A stretch of 37,910 nt of DNA, from positions 3,326-41,235 of the forward strand of contig JAAVBZ010000007.1 in assembly GCA_014803415.1 (NCBI GenBank), read 5' to 3'. The position numbers and the translations under genes are program-made. Shown in pieces: positions 26,002 through 33,550 of the stretch. The stretch is from Lachnospiraceae bacterium. Lineage in GTDB: Bacteria > Bacillota > Clostridia > Lachnospirales > Lachnospiraceae. Each line of letters starts with the position of its first letter. Positions within the stretch are counted from its first letter, which is position 1. The notes under the pieces are model-generated. The model was given only the letters and a program-made list of their open reading frames with translations. It did not search any database and was not told the origin of the DNA.

Positions 26002-26523
26002 CTATGCTACTTCTATCTCAGTCAGTTTGATTCCCTTTACTCCCCTCCTTAAAAGACTTTCCACAAAATCCATTCTTCCGATGATACCGTTTTTATCACA
26101 TTCCTTAAACCGGAAAACTGCTTTTGAAGCAACTTTTTCTTTATCCAGTATCAAGTACAATATCCTGTTTCCAACAGAGTTGAACTGCATTTTATCAGAT
26201 ATACATTCCTCTTTGTCCAGAATTGTCAGCATATAGGTCGCATTTATACCACTCTCTTTATTCCATAGCTTGATTCCTTTGAAAAGAATATTCGGCTGAT
26301 ACATCTTTATCGCTTTCATATAAATTTCAGATAATAACAGAAACGGGGTGCATATCATATCCGGAAAGAATCCTTCACTCGGGAATTCCATCTCTACAAT
26401 ATTCCACATAGGCAGTCCGTCAAAATCTTCTCTTGTCAGCATCCGGACATCAATTGCATGATTTTTATTGATGTTATATGGAATTCTGTTTTTTTCATCC
26501 GTTTCTATCAGAAAGTACTTCAT
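26002..26523 (-). CDS. Conserved CIS-accessory protein, VESLLRR family (copy B2)
   Basis: The open frame extends to 26595, but I place the start at the ATG at 26523 (MKYFLIETDEKN). It matches both paralogues and has a GGGGGA/TGGGG purine-rich site just upstream. 173 residues. The sequence is close to the 20646 protein (NRIPYNINKNHAIDVRMLT, MWNIVEMEFP, FFPDMICTP, GIKLWNKESGINATY, GNRI) and ends in DFVESLLRRGVKGIKLTEIEV. It overlaps the upstream YLDE-family gene by 29 nt and comes before a VgrG. The two B copies are much closer to each other than to copy A, pointing to duplication inside module B. Confidence 0.7.
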   Translation of the reverse strand: MKYFLIETDEKNRIPYNINKNHAIDVRMLTREDFDGLPMWNIVEMEFPSEGFFPDMICTPFLLLSEIYMKAIKMYQPNILFKGIKLWNKESGINATYMLTILDKEECISDKMQFNSVGNRILYLILDKEKVASKAVFRFKECDKNGIIGRMDFVESLLRRGVKGIKLTEIEVA

Positions 26524-27103
26524 CCCCACATTCCCCCTTTGTATATAAAATCGTTGCATTTCCCATATATTCCCCATAAATAATTTTAAATTCATCCGCT
26601 ATGGGAATGCAGCTCTCTGCTATCACTTCCATGATCAGTCCGCTCACACTCTCCATCATCTTATGCATAATGGAATAATAGTATTTGGTGTATTCTTCCT
26701 TGATATCAAACAGCTCATATTTCTGTATCTGCATAAATTTTTCTGTTGCTTTCTTATACAGATAATTCAAATCCTCTAAATATGATTCCTGTAAAAACTG
26801 CGGGCAATAATAAATTCCTATTTCCTGCTCATCCAGATAAAATCCTTCATCCATGACGTGTATATAAAATTCCAGTCTCTCACAGTAAAGACTATAGCGG
26901 AGAAAACTGCATACAAAATACTTTATTTCTCCATTCTTATGATGTAGCAGTTCATATATTTTTTCTTTTAGTTCATCCCATATGGCATGTCCATTCTTCT
27001 CTATTTCTGTCTGTATCTGCCTACAGGATTCTTTAAATGTTTCTTCCATATGCGGCTGTAGAAATTGCAGCATTTCCGGTCTGCGGTCACAATATTGCTT
27101 CAT
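26495..27103 (-). CDS. CIS-accessory protein, YLDE family (copy B2)
   Basis: 202 residues, helical, no signal peptide, no pentapeptide repeats. Motifs shared with copy B1 are CRQIQTEIEKNGHAIWDELKEKIYELL, DEGFYLDEQEIGIYY, LYKKATEKFMQIQKYEL and FKIIYGEYMGNATILY. The last 15 residues (KGECGDEVLSDRNG) lie in the overlap with the next gene and have no counterpart, so they may be a later extension caused by stop-codon loss. It follows a DcrB-like gene by 32 nt. Role unknown; the repeated pairing with a VESLLRR partner next to a VgrG suggests spike or cargo handling. Confidence 0.7.
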   Translation of the reverse strand: MKQYCDRRPEMLQFLQPHMEETFKESCRQIQTEIEKNGHAIWDELKEKIYELLHHKNGEIKYFVCSFLRYSLYCERLEFYIHVMDEGFYLDEQEIGIYYCPQFLQESYLEDLNYLYKKATEKFMQIQKYELFDIKEEYTKYYYSIMHKMMESVSGLIMEVIAESCIPIADEFKIIYGEYMGNATILYTKGECGDEVLSDRNG

Positions 27104-27135
27104 AATCTTTTTTATCCCCTCTACTATATGTTCAT

Positions 27136-27750
27136 TTAGTCCATTTTCTCCATATCTACCGGGTTATTAACCTGTACCGTTGTAAGCAGCTTCAATACAG
27201 CCGGTTTCCATATATCATACTGCGGAAAACTACAGTGAAAGTTCCCTAACACTATCTGCTCTTTTATTTGAAATATAAACAGCAGATTATAAAGGCTTCC
27301 GTCCATACAGAATGAGCGAAAATCCATCCACGCGACCGGAAGTTCCCCTGCTTCTACTTGCCCTGTATCATAAAAGACATGCTGCTTCCAGACTTTCTGC
27401 ATATCTTGGTGCAATTTTTCCATTTGAGCAGAAATATCCGGTGCGTTCTCTATATCTGTCATTGACAGTAAACTGAATGTTACAGTCGCATCACCATTGA
27501 CATCTGTTTTGATTATCTGTGGTCTGTTCTGATTTCGATATTTTATCATTCTGTATGTGTCATTCATATCTGACATGATTTCCGGCAGCATGATAGAACA
27601 TTTTCCCCCAAAGAGCTCCTCCCGATAAATCGATATCTTGTTTACGCCAATATGAATCGTATCACTTATCTGTTGCTGCTCCTCCTGTTTTTCCTCACAC
27701 TTTGTTCTAAGTGCGAGTATTACGCTGTCTATGTATTCCGGTTCTTTCAT
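27136..27750 (-). CDS. DcrB/DUF1795-like adaptor (copy B, second)
   Basis: About 204 residues from the ATG at 27750 (MKEPEYIDSV). The frame also has an ATG at 27765, but a GGAGG abuts that one with no spacing. The body has the pattern ELFGGKCSIMLPEIMSDMND ... KYRNQNRPQIIKTDVNGDATVTFSLL ... LPVAWMDFRSFCMDGSLYNLLFIFQIKEQIVLGNFHCSF. The same order is visible in the gene just upstream (CLDDEVLLKLPEGWKRPEDE ... KFPYNSKPQEIFADLQERKIITFNLL ... YMFILPINERMMFGSYHFPL). This mP..w.de...y....rp..i.....g...tF.l layout is that of DcrB/EagR-type effector chaperones. It overlaps the upstream gene by 44 nt. Fold assignment is tentative. Confidence 0.6.
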   Translation of the reverse strand: MKEPEYIDSVILALRTKCEEKQEEQQQISDTIHIGVNKISIYREELFGGKCSIMLPEIMSDMNDTYRMIKYRNQNRPQIIKTDVNGDATVTFSLLSMTDIENAPDISAQMEKLHQDMQKVWKQHVFYDTGQVEAGELPVAWMDFRSFCMDGSLYNLLFIFQIKEQIVLGNFHCSFPQYDIWKPAVLKLLTTVQVNNPVDMEKMD

Positions 27751-28291
27751 AGTTTTCCGCCTCATCCTCCGTGCTGCTTATTACACATATGCTCCTAAGT
27801 ATATCTAAAAGAACTGCTTCCTCTTCCGCTATTTCCTCTAATGGAAAGTGATAACTCCCAAACATCATTCTTTCATTGATCGGCAGAATAAACATATAAT
27901 GCGCTGTATCGTATTCCATACCTCCGGTAATAAATGTAAACCTGCCCGACATACCTGCATCTACTTTAAACAGTCCTGCCTCTTTACGAATGCTTTCCGG
28001 ATATAGACGGTTGATTAATCTTTGAATCTCCTTTATTGCCGAATATACCTGCTCCTCCACTAACTGCTTGTCTAATAAATTAAATGTGATTATTTTTCTT
28101 TCCTGTAAATCCGCAAATATTTCCTGTGGTTTTGAATTGTATGGGAATTTCTTTGCGATTACTTCATCCTCCGGTCTTTTCCAGCCCTCCGGAAGTTTCA
28201 AAAGCACCTCGTCATCCAGACAACTTATTTCCTGCCATTTAGCTTTCTTTATATCCTCCTCTGCTCTCTCCACCGATTTTATCCTCTCCAT
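27707..28291 (-). CDS. DcrB/DUF1795-like adaptor (copy B, first)
   Basis: 194 residues. Short charged N-terminal helix, then a strand block (ISCLDDEVLLKLPEGWKRPEDE), the K(F/Y)PYNSKPQEI segment, TFNLLDKQL, a long helix (EEQVYSAIKEIQRLINRLYPE), and a C-terminal sheet (GRFTFITGGMEYDTAHYMFILP, ERMMFGSYHFPL). It is related to the next gene and, more distantly, to the module A gene at 8591. Two tandem adaptors match the two effectors carried by module B, which hints at one adaptor per cargo. It overlaps the small upstream gene by 13 nt. Function is inferred. Confidence 0.6.
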   Translation of the reverse strand: MERIKSVERAEEDIKKAKWQEISCLDDEVLLKLPEGWKRPEDEVIAKKFPYNSKPQEIFADLQERKIITFNLLDKQLVEEQVYSAIKEIQRLINRLYPESIRKEAGLFKVDAGMSGRFTFITGGMEYDTAHYMFILPINERMMFGSYHFPLEEIAEEEAVLLDILRSICVISSTEDEAENYERTGIHRQRNTRT

Positions 28292-28476
28292 GACGCTTTA
28301 CTAAAGTCTATCGGAACATCCTTTGTATATGCCCCGTTTTTAGATGAAATTCCCGTTTCCAGAAGCTGCTCCATCCTGTCAGCGGCATAATTCTTCACAT
28401 CTATTCCGTTTAGGCGGTTTATCTTATCAATCGCCGGATTTTTCCCGATACCCCCAACTTTAACGCTCTCACTCAT
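28279..28476 (-). CDS. Small hypothetical protein in the VgrG operon (65 aa)
   Basis: 65 residues with ATG preceded by GGGGGATGG. Polar, Lys/Asp/Ser rich, Gly near the N-terminus (VKVGGIGKNPAIDKINRLNGID), no Cys, no membrane segment and no domain I recognise. It lies 30 nt after a VgrG and overlaps the first DcrB-like gene, so it is probably translated as part of the operon. No equivalent is seen in module A. It could be a VgrG cofactor, but nothing in the sequence proves that. Confidence 0.5.
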   Translation of the reverse strand: MSESVKVGGIGKNPAIDKINRLNGIDVKNYAADRMEQLLETGISSKNGAYTKDVPIDFSKASWRG

Positions 28477-28506
28477 TTTCCATCCCCCTTGTCAATTGTT
28501 CATTTA

Positions 28507-30099
28507 TCATTGAATGCGGCTTATTTTACTTATTACAGGCATGCTTCCTGCTACCGCCTCCATAATCGGACTTCCTAAATCATCTGCCGGAATATTAGAC
28601 AAAATACTATTTACTGCTCCATTTAATGAATATTTCTCTATCTTTTGGTTTGGAACCGCCGCCTTTTTCTTCTTTTCTTTTACCTGCGGCGCCGTTGATG
28701 CAAAATTACCAGTACAGCCAATTGCATCAAAAGCATTGCACATATTGATAACAGTAGGCGATAGGATGTCTTTTCTTACTAATGTAGCTTCCTTCGGCGC
28801 AGTAAATGTCACATCTTTCCCTTTCAGTTCCACCTGCCCCTCCGCCAGAATGGATATCTGATTAATTGTCTTCATATTCAGAAGAGAAGCATCTTTCATC
28901 GCTATTTCTGCGTTCTGCCCTGTCATATTCAACAGCCCCATCTCAGACGGCTTCAAATACATTCGCTTACTATGATCCGTTGTGAAATAGCGGTCATTAT
29001 AATCTGCAAGTTCACCGCATTGATCTCCGTTTGTCCGGACATTATAAATGACTCTTGTATCATTCTCATCATTTTTATCAAAATACAGCGCTGCTTTCGT
29101 ACCTGTCTCCGGCATACAATAAAACAGGTTTCCGGTAATCGGTTTCCATGAAAACTGATAAGCTTCAGAGACTGGCTGTTCCTTATCTATATCCAGATGC
29201 AGTTTTACTTTCTCCTGCCCGGTTTCCAGAATCATTCCGGTTATAACAGTTCCCCTTAATGTGTCCGCCGGTATTTTCTCCGCTTCAAAACATTCTTCGG
29301 GAAATACTCGGCAAGTACAGTTTAGCATGTTATCTTTCAGAACCGACTCAGCTTCCATCACATATAGATCCCGTCCCTGAATCTGTATTCTATCCCCTGT
29401 TTCCATATAATCCATATCCGCAATTTCGTAACCTACCTGCTGTTTCTTCCGGCCCGCATCTATCCTGTTTCCATCCCTAAAAGGAAGCGTCTTATGAGCA
29501 TATTGCTTCAAATCAATAGCTCCCCTGCTTATTCCCTCTCGCATTCCCACGTAAAAACATATCTCTGCACCGGATTCGGAACTCTTTGACGTAATCCTGC
29601 CCCGTAAATGGCTCAATATCCGCTTCAAGAAACCGTAGTCCGTTTCCTGATACTGAACCAGCGGATACTGTAAGTTTCTGTCTGCGATATTCCATCTTAC
29701 GTCCGCTCCATACTCTCCGGCAACAGCCTGTACCACATCCTGATAAGTCAGGGATAAATTCTGAAAAGACCTTGATTTTCTTTCTATATCCATTTCCCAA
29801 GTATAGGAAATGGCATTCAGATGAAGAATGGCGTACTGTCCTTCTTCTTCGAGGCTGACACACTGTATTACGCCGATAAAAAGGATTTTCCTGCTTCCAT
29901 CTTCGTTTTGACTGTATATTTCCAACTTCTCATCCGAGATATCGGAAAGAACTGCCTTAACATCCTCTCCTTTTACAATGCCGCTGACTTCCGCCCTTGT
30001 ATGTTCACCATATCTTTCATGTATACTGCACTTATGTATTGTTAAAAACGTAAATCTGCTATCAACTCTTAATTGCTCAAAAGTTATTCTGTCAGCCAT
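28507..30099 (-). CDS. VgrG-type spike protein with C-terminal tail
   Basis: I choose the ATG at 30099 (MADRITFEQL). The AAGGAGG at 30109-30115 touches the upstream in-frame ATG at 30108 but is 9 nt from this one. 530 residues: GPD hub (DIERKSRSFQN, YQETDYGFLKRILS), OB fold (LRGTVITGMILETGQEKVKLHL ... CMPETGTKAALYF) and needle (about 360-450, QNAEIAMKDASLLNMKT). No Gly/Ser linker. Unlike the others, a 90-residue tail follows the needle (KEKKKKAAVPNQK ... SILSNIPADDLGSPIMEAVAG). This tail has no recognised fold and may dock the adjacent 65-aa protein, a tip or cargo. It follows the fibre-like gene by 21 nt. Confidence 0.88.
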   Translation of the reverse strand: MADRITFEQLRVDSRFTFLTIHKCSIHERYGEHTRAEVSGIVKGEDVKAVLSDISDEKLEIYSQNEDGSRKILFIGVIQCVSLEEEGQYAILHLNAISYTWEMDIERKSRSFQNLSLTYQDVVQAVAGEYGADVRWNIADRNLQYPLVQYQETDYGFLKRILSHLRGRITSKSSESGAEICFYVGMREGISRGAIDLKQYAHKTLPFRDGNRIDAGRKKQQVGYEIADMDYMETGDRIQIQGRDLYVMEAESVLKDNMLNCTCRVFPEECFEAEKIPADTLRGTVITGMILETGQEKVKLHLDIDKEQPVSEAYQFSWKPITGNLFYCMPETGTKAALYFDKNDENDTRVIYNVRTNGDQCGELADYNDRYFTTDHSKRMYLKPSEMGLLNMTGQNAEIAMKDASLLNMKTINQISILAEGQVELKGKDVTFTAPKEATLVRKDILSPTVINMCNAFDAIGCTGNFASTAPQVKEKKKKAAVPNQKIEKYSLNGAVNSILSNIPADDLGSPIMEAVAGSMPVISKISRIQ

Positions 30100-30120
30100 C
30101 GTACTCATCCTCCTTATAGA

Positions 30121-30906
30121 CTAATCCAAAATAATCATCCTGCTATCCTGCCTTGCTTTTCCTTGTCCGTAAATATCCGTTCCCCGCCTGATTCCCTCCA
30201 GAATTTCTTCCAGTTTATGAAATGCCGTTTCGCTATTCATGAACATTCCTATTTCCTTTGCTCCTGTCTTTCTGAAAATATAATCTTTTATAATTTGAAA
30301 GTTGACAGCCTCTTTACTCTGTAAAAGAAGATAAGCAAAGTGGATATCCTTATCATCGGCATTTTCACATTCCAAAACTTTCTTCGCAAAATAGTCAGTG
30401 ACCTCTTTGGAAAGCGTATTTCCTCTGGCTGACGTCCATGTAGCATTGACAAGATTTACAGTGTCATACTCTGTCTCAATATCAAAGAAATCTTTATACT
30501 CTGTCCTGAGTCTGGCGCCCTCTTTTAACTTAAACCGACACACTTCCAGTTCATTCCGTTTCCGTTCGAGATTTTCATCCAACACGAATTCCGTTACATA
30601 CCTGACATAATCTGACAAAACTTCCCTCTCTATCAGACGGAATTTCAAACTAACAAGGAATTCTGTCGAGGAATACTCTATTTTCTCTTCTTCCGTAATC
30701 AGGAAAATAAAGTCCTGGCATTTTATAATACCCGGCTTTACACATAGGAAATCATCTTCTATTCGTATTCCGCACCCTGAAATGATTCCATCCGGATAAT
30801 CGGCATATTGTAATTGCAGTGCCGAATAGGAGTAATCTCTAAGCGCCCATAATAATTCTTTCTTCATGATTCTTCCGCGTTCAAAGGCGGGGTAGATGTG
30901 TTCCAT
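30121..30906 (-). CDS. Fibre-like or baseplate-attached protein (paralogue of 9274)
   Basis: 261 residues. Residues 10-100 mirror the module A protein (MKKELLWALRDY, ADYPDGIISGCGIRIEDDFLCVKPGII, then FI.LI), and the core CRFKLKEGARLRTEYKDFFDIETEYDTVN is nearly the same. The C-terminus (HKLEEILEGIRRGTDIYGQGKARQDSRMIILD) also keeps the layout of a helix plus basic tail ending in M-hydrophobic residues. The start ATG has only a weak upstream AAAGG at long spacing. It lies between the YkuD effector cassette and a VgrG, so the effector and immunity genes have been inserted between this gene and the Hsp70-like gene when compared with module A. Function unknown. Confidence 0.65.
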   Translation of the reverse strand: MEHIYPAFERGRIMKKELLWALRDYSYSALQLQYADYPDGIISGCGIRIEDDFLCVKPGIIKCQDFIFLITEEEKIEYSSTEFLVSLKFRLIEREVLSDYVRYVTEFVLDENLERKRNELEVCRFKLKEGARLRTEYKDFFDIETEYDTVNLVNATWTSARGNTLSKEVTDYFAKKVLECENADDKDIHFAYLLLQSKEAVNFQIIKDYIFRKTGAKEIGMFMNSETAFHKLEEILEGIRRGTDIYGQGKARQDSRMIILD

Positions 30907-30924
30907 GTTGACCGATACCTTTCT

Positions 30925-32067
30925 TTATTCTTTGCTGACTGCATATCCCATATATTCTTCAAAGCTTTCTTTCTCAATCCATTGAAAACCTCTGAATTCC
31001 ATGGAATCTTCCCCCGTTTCTCTGGAAGGATACCAGTATATATATGCCGTCTTTCCCGTCTCCACTTCCCTGACATAGATGCCCGGAGAGAGCGTCTGTT
31101 CATACTCCGCAGGATCCATATCAATTGCATTGTTACCATCAATACTGGAATATGCCATATAATTTCCGTCTGGGCTAAAGCTGGGTGAATACAGATATTC
31201 CCCCAGATAGGTTACTTTGCCCGCAGGATAGTCTATCCGAAAGAAAGAAGAAGGCCCTACCTGAATAGCCAGCCACCCTTCCTGTTCATTGCCCCTAAAC
31301 TGTTTAACAAATACCAGACTATTATCTTCTTCCCGTATATCATTCCGAATCTTCTTTACTTTTTCCTGCATTCCCTGTAAATCAAAACTCCATAGTTCTT
31401 CCCCGTCCTCTAATCTCTTAATCGTGAGCAGACTAAAATTATCTTTAATTCCTGCAATCAAATCTCCCTCGAAATTTGTATATATCTCTATAAAGTATCC
31501 TTCACCTTCCATTTCTTTTTTCAATTCCGATAATCTCTTATAATACTGTTCATCTGCCTCTTTATAGGTATCTCCATCTTTTATGATAAAAATTTCAGCA
31601 AGCTCTTCTATAATACTGCCTGTCTTTTCCTTCATTTTTTCTTTTAGAAAAAACAACGTCACAGTATTTACCGTTTGAAATTCACTCCACTTTGTTGTTG
31701 TAACCCACTTACAATCAGGCGAAATATACAGCACTTCGGTTCTCTCATCCTCATCGCTGTCATCTTCCAGCGGAAGCTGTTCTTTAAACTTTTTATACAG
31801 CTCCTTTGCCTCTTCAATTGTCTGCGTATCGTTATTGATAATAGAAGGCTTGCTCTCCAATCCCGTTGCGCCTTTACTTAACTGCGTATTACAAAACAGA
31901 TAATAATCCATCTCCCCAAGGTCTTCCATGCTGCAATACTCGGTCGTTGGCGCGTAACCCTTCTCTGTCTCCTCTATCTTTGCTTCCATCTTGTCATCCC
32001 TCCCTAAAATTACGCCGCATATGACAATCGGCAAAAGTAATACTGGCAAAATACTTTGTCTTATCAT
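30925..32067 (-). CDS. Exported or membrane-anchored beta-propeller-like protein, probable immunity to the YkuD effector
   Basis: 380 residues from the ATG at 32067, which overlaps the TGA of the effector; a GTG one codon earlier is also possible. The N-terminus is a signal or anchor (IRQSILPVLLLPIVICGVILG) without a good lipobox, as the residue before Cys is Ile. The mature part is acidic. A TolB/WD-like PD40 motif, SPSFSPDGNYMAYSS, lies near residue 295, and similar strands occur before it (VLYISPDCKWVTTTKW, GDLIAGIKDNFSLLTIKRLEDGEELWSFDL). That suggests a beta-propeller or part of one facing the cell wall. Translational coupling to a peptidoglycan-acting effector and the extracytoplasmic location make immunity the best guess. 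Confidence 0.65.
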   Translation of the reverse strand: MIRQSILPVLLLPIVICGVILGRDDKMEAKIEETEKGYAPTTEYCSMEDLGEMDYYLFCNTQLSKGATGLESKPSIINNDTQTIEEAKELYKKFKEQLPLEDDSDEDERTEVLYISPDCKWVTTTKWSEFQTVNTVTLFFLKEKMKEKTGSIIEELAEIFIIKDGDTYKEADEQYYKRLSELKKEMEGEGYFIEIYTNFEGDLIAGIKDNFSLLTIKRLEDGEELWSFDLQGMQEKVKKIRNDIREEDNSLVFVKQFRGNEQEGWLAIQVGPSSFFRIDYPAGKVTYLGEYLYSPSFSPDGNYMAYSSIDGNNAIDMDPAEYEQTLSPGIYVREVETGKTAYIYWYPSRETGEDSMEFRGFQWIEKESFEEYMGYAVSKE

Positions 32068-33545
32068 CACTCTTCACTCCTTGACCCATTAAATTTTAAA
32101 TAGTTGTTCTTATCATCATAATACTGCCTGTCAATTACCATATAACCATCAAACTCTTGCGCATATGTATTATAGGGTAATTTCTTCTTAGCTTCTGCGT
32201 AATCATCACCATCATATGTTTTCCAGATTTCCCCTATGTCGTCTACCGCTTCGCTCTTTATAAATCCAACGTTAACCCCAAATTCTAAATAATCTTGCAC
32301 AGGAATCGTAATACAGCCCCTAGAGTATGGACTTTTAGGATTATCACTGTGTATATCCCCAGCCATATGAAAATGAATTCCGTTAGCATAGTCATTTCCT
32401 GTTATCGAATTATAGGCAGGAATATTATTACTATTATTCAGCTGCAACGCAGCATATCCTCCAAATATAACTTTACCGTCACCATTAGTCTCAACACTAT
32501 GTCTAACACTACTAGCTTCATAAACCCCTTCACATATGGTGGCTGCATTTGTCATATTATCCGGCAGGGTGGAAGCTTTCATCACCGCACATGTTGGAAT
32601 TCCATCCTTGGTAGCAATCAAAATTGCTCCAAACTGTCCATTGGAATGATATATATTCTCTCCATTCCAGTTCTCTTCCTCCTGCGAACGCGGTGTTGCC
32701 AAACCTTCAAAAACAAAAATTGCCCAACCCGTACGCAATTTTGGATATTTTTCAAAATAGTCTTTTATTTCATACAACGCCATATACTGCTTACCTGTGA
32801 ATTCATATGTTGATATGAAATTCGCCCACTCCGTCAAAAGTACCGTCTGTCCGCTCGTACAAGGATAAATAAAACCGCCGTGCTTACAAAATAAAACTGA
32901 GGTCATTGTAATACCTTTTTTCTTCTGCGCGGTATCTTTAGCCCAGATTTCTGACATCTGTGTGTCTTCTAATTCAGAAGTCGCTGCTTCATCCATGAAA
33001 TCCTTATACGGTACAGACACAGAGACAGATAAGTTTTCCTTAAAGTCATAATTTTCCCATTCTTCCTCCAAATCCATTAGATACTTACACACCCCATGAC
33101 TTTGACAGTCGACTTTGTTTTCTTTAATTATATCCTCCTGCACGGACAATGCTGGCTCCTTACAATTACACGGAAAAGGCATGATATTCCATCCTTGTTT
33201 CGTATCTGCCACAGTTGCATAGCGAAGATTATTCGCCGACATCGGATTTTCAGGCACTCTCAAATACTCAGTTGCCTTTCCTGTCTTGCTTTTTTCCTCT
33301 ACCCCGTCAATTTCAATCTTCCCACCATCTGATAAATCAAAAGCCTCCCATTTTGCACTGGTACAGGACAAAAGCGCACCATCAACTAAATACTCATCAT
33401 CTTCGTTATCATTGAGTCTCCTACATATCTCTGCATCTACTATTTCCTCTGTGAGATTGCCATGCAATGTTTCTTTTGCCAGCCAAAACCTTAGCAGACG
33501 TTGTCTGGATTCTTTTACTTTCTCCCTCCGTTCTTTATCATACAT
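32067..33545 (-). CDS. PAAR-like (DUF4280) tip fused to a YkuD/L,D-transpeptidase-fold effector
   Basis: 492 residues. Residues about 50-235 are DUF4280: YLVDGALLSCTSAKWEAFDL, VPENPMSANNLRYATVAD, MPFPCNCKEPALS, CQSHGVCKYLM and GITMTSVLFCKHGGFIYPCTSGQ, very close in layout to the lysozyme effector. Residues about 295-470 are a YkuD-type domain: GAILIATKDGIPTCAVMKAS, GIHFHMAGDIHS (389-400) and YSRGCITIP (407-415) with the putative nucleophile Cys411 and nearby His. The H...(S/T)xGC motif defines L,D-transpeptidases and related carboxypeptidases, which cut or exchange peptidoglycan cross-links. Such domains occur as interbacterial effectors in type VI systems. It begins 5 nt after the Hsp70-like gene and is coupled to the immunity candidate. 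Confidence 0.85.
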   Translation of the reverse strand: MYDKERREKVKESRQRLLRFWLAKETLHGNLTEEIVDAEICRRLNDNEDDEYLVDGALLSCTSAKWEAFDLSDGGKIEIDGVEEKSKTGKATEYLRVPENPMSANNLRYATVADTKQGWNIMPFPCNCKEPALSVQEDIIKENKVDCQSHGVCKYLMDLEEEWENYDFKENLSVSVSVPYKDFMDEAATSELEDTQMSEIWAKDTAQKKKGITMTSVLFCKHGGFIYPCTSGQTVLLTEWANFISTYEFTGKQYMALYEIKDYFEKYPKLRTGWAIFVFEGLATPRSQEEENWNGENIYHSNGQFGAILIATKDGIPTCAVMKASTLPDNMTNAATICEGVYEASSVRHSVETNGDGKVIFGGYAALQLNNSNNIPAYNSITGNDYANGIHFHMAGDIHSDNPKSPYSRGCITIPVQDYLEFGVNVGFIKSEAVDDIGEIWKTYDGDDYAEAKKKLPYNTYAQEFDGYMVIDRQYYDDKNNYLKFNGSRSEE

Positions 33546-33550
33546 CTTCT

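Noticed and set aside
26524-26595. 24-codon N-terminal extension of the VESLLRR gene at 26002
   Set aside because: It lies inside the upstream gene, is absent from paralogues, and a purine-rich ribosome site precedes the ATG at 26523.
32295-32813. 172-codon plus-strand open frame
   Set aside because: Antisense to the YkuD effector gene; the minus frame carries clear motifs.
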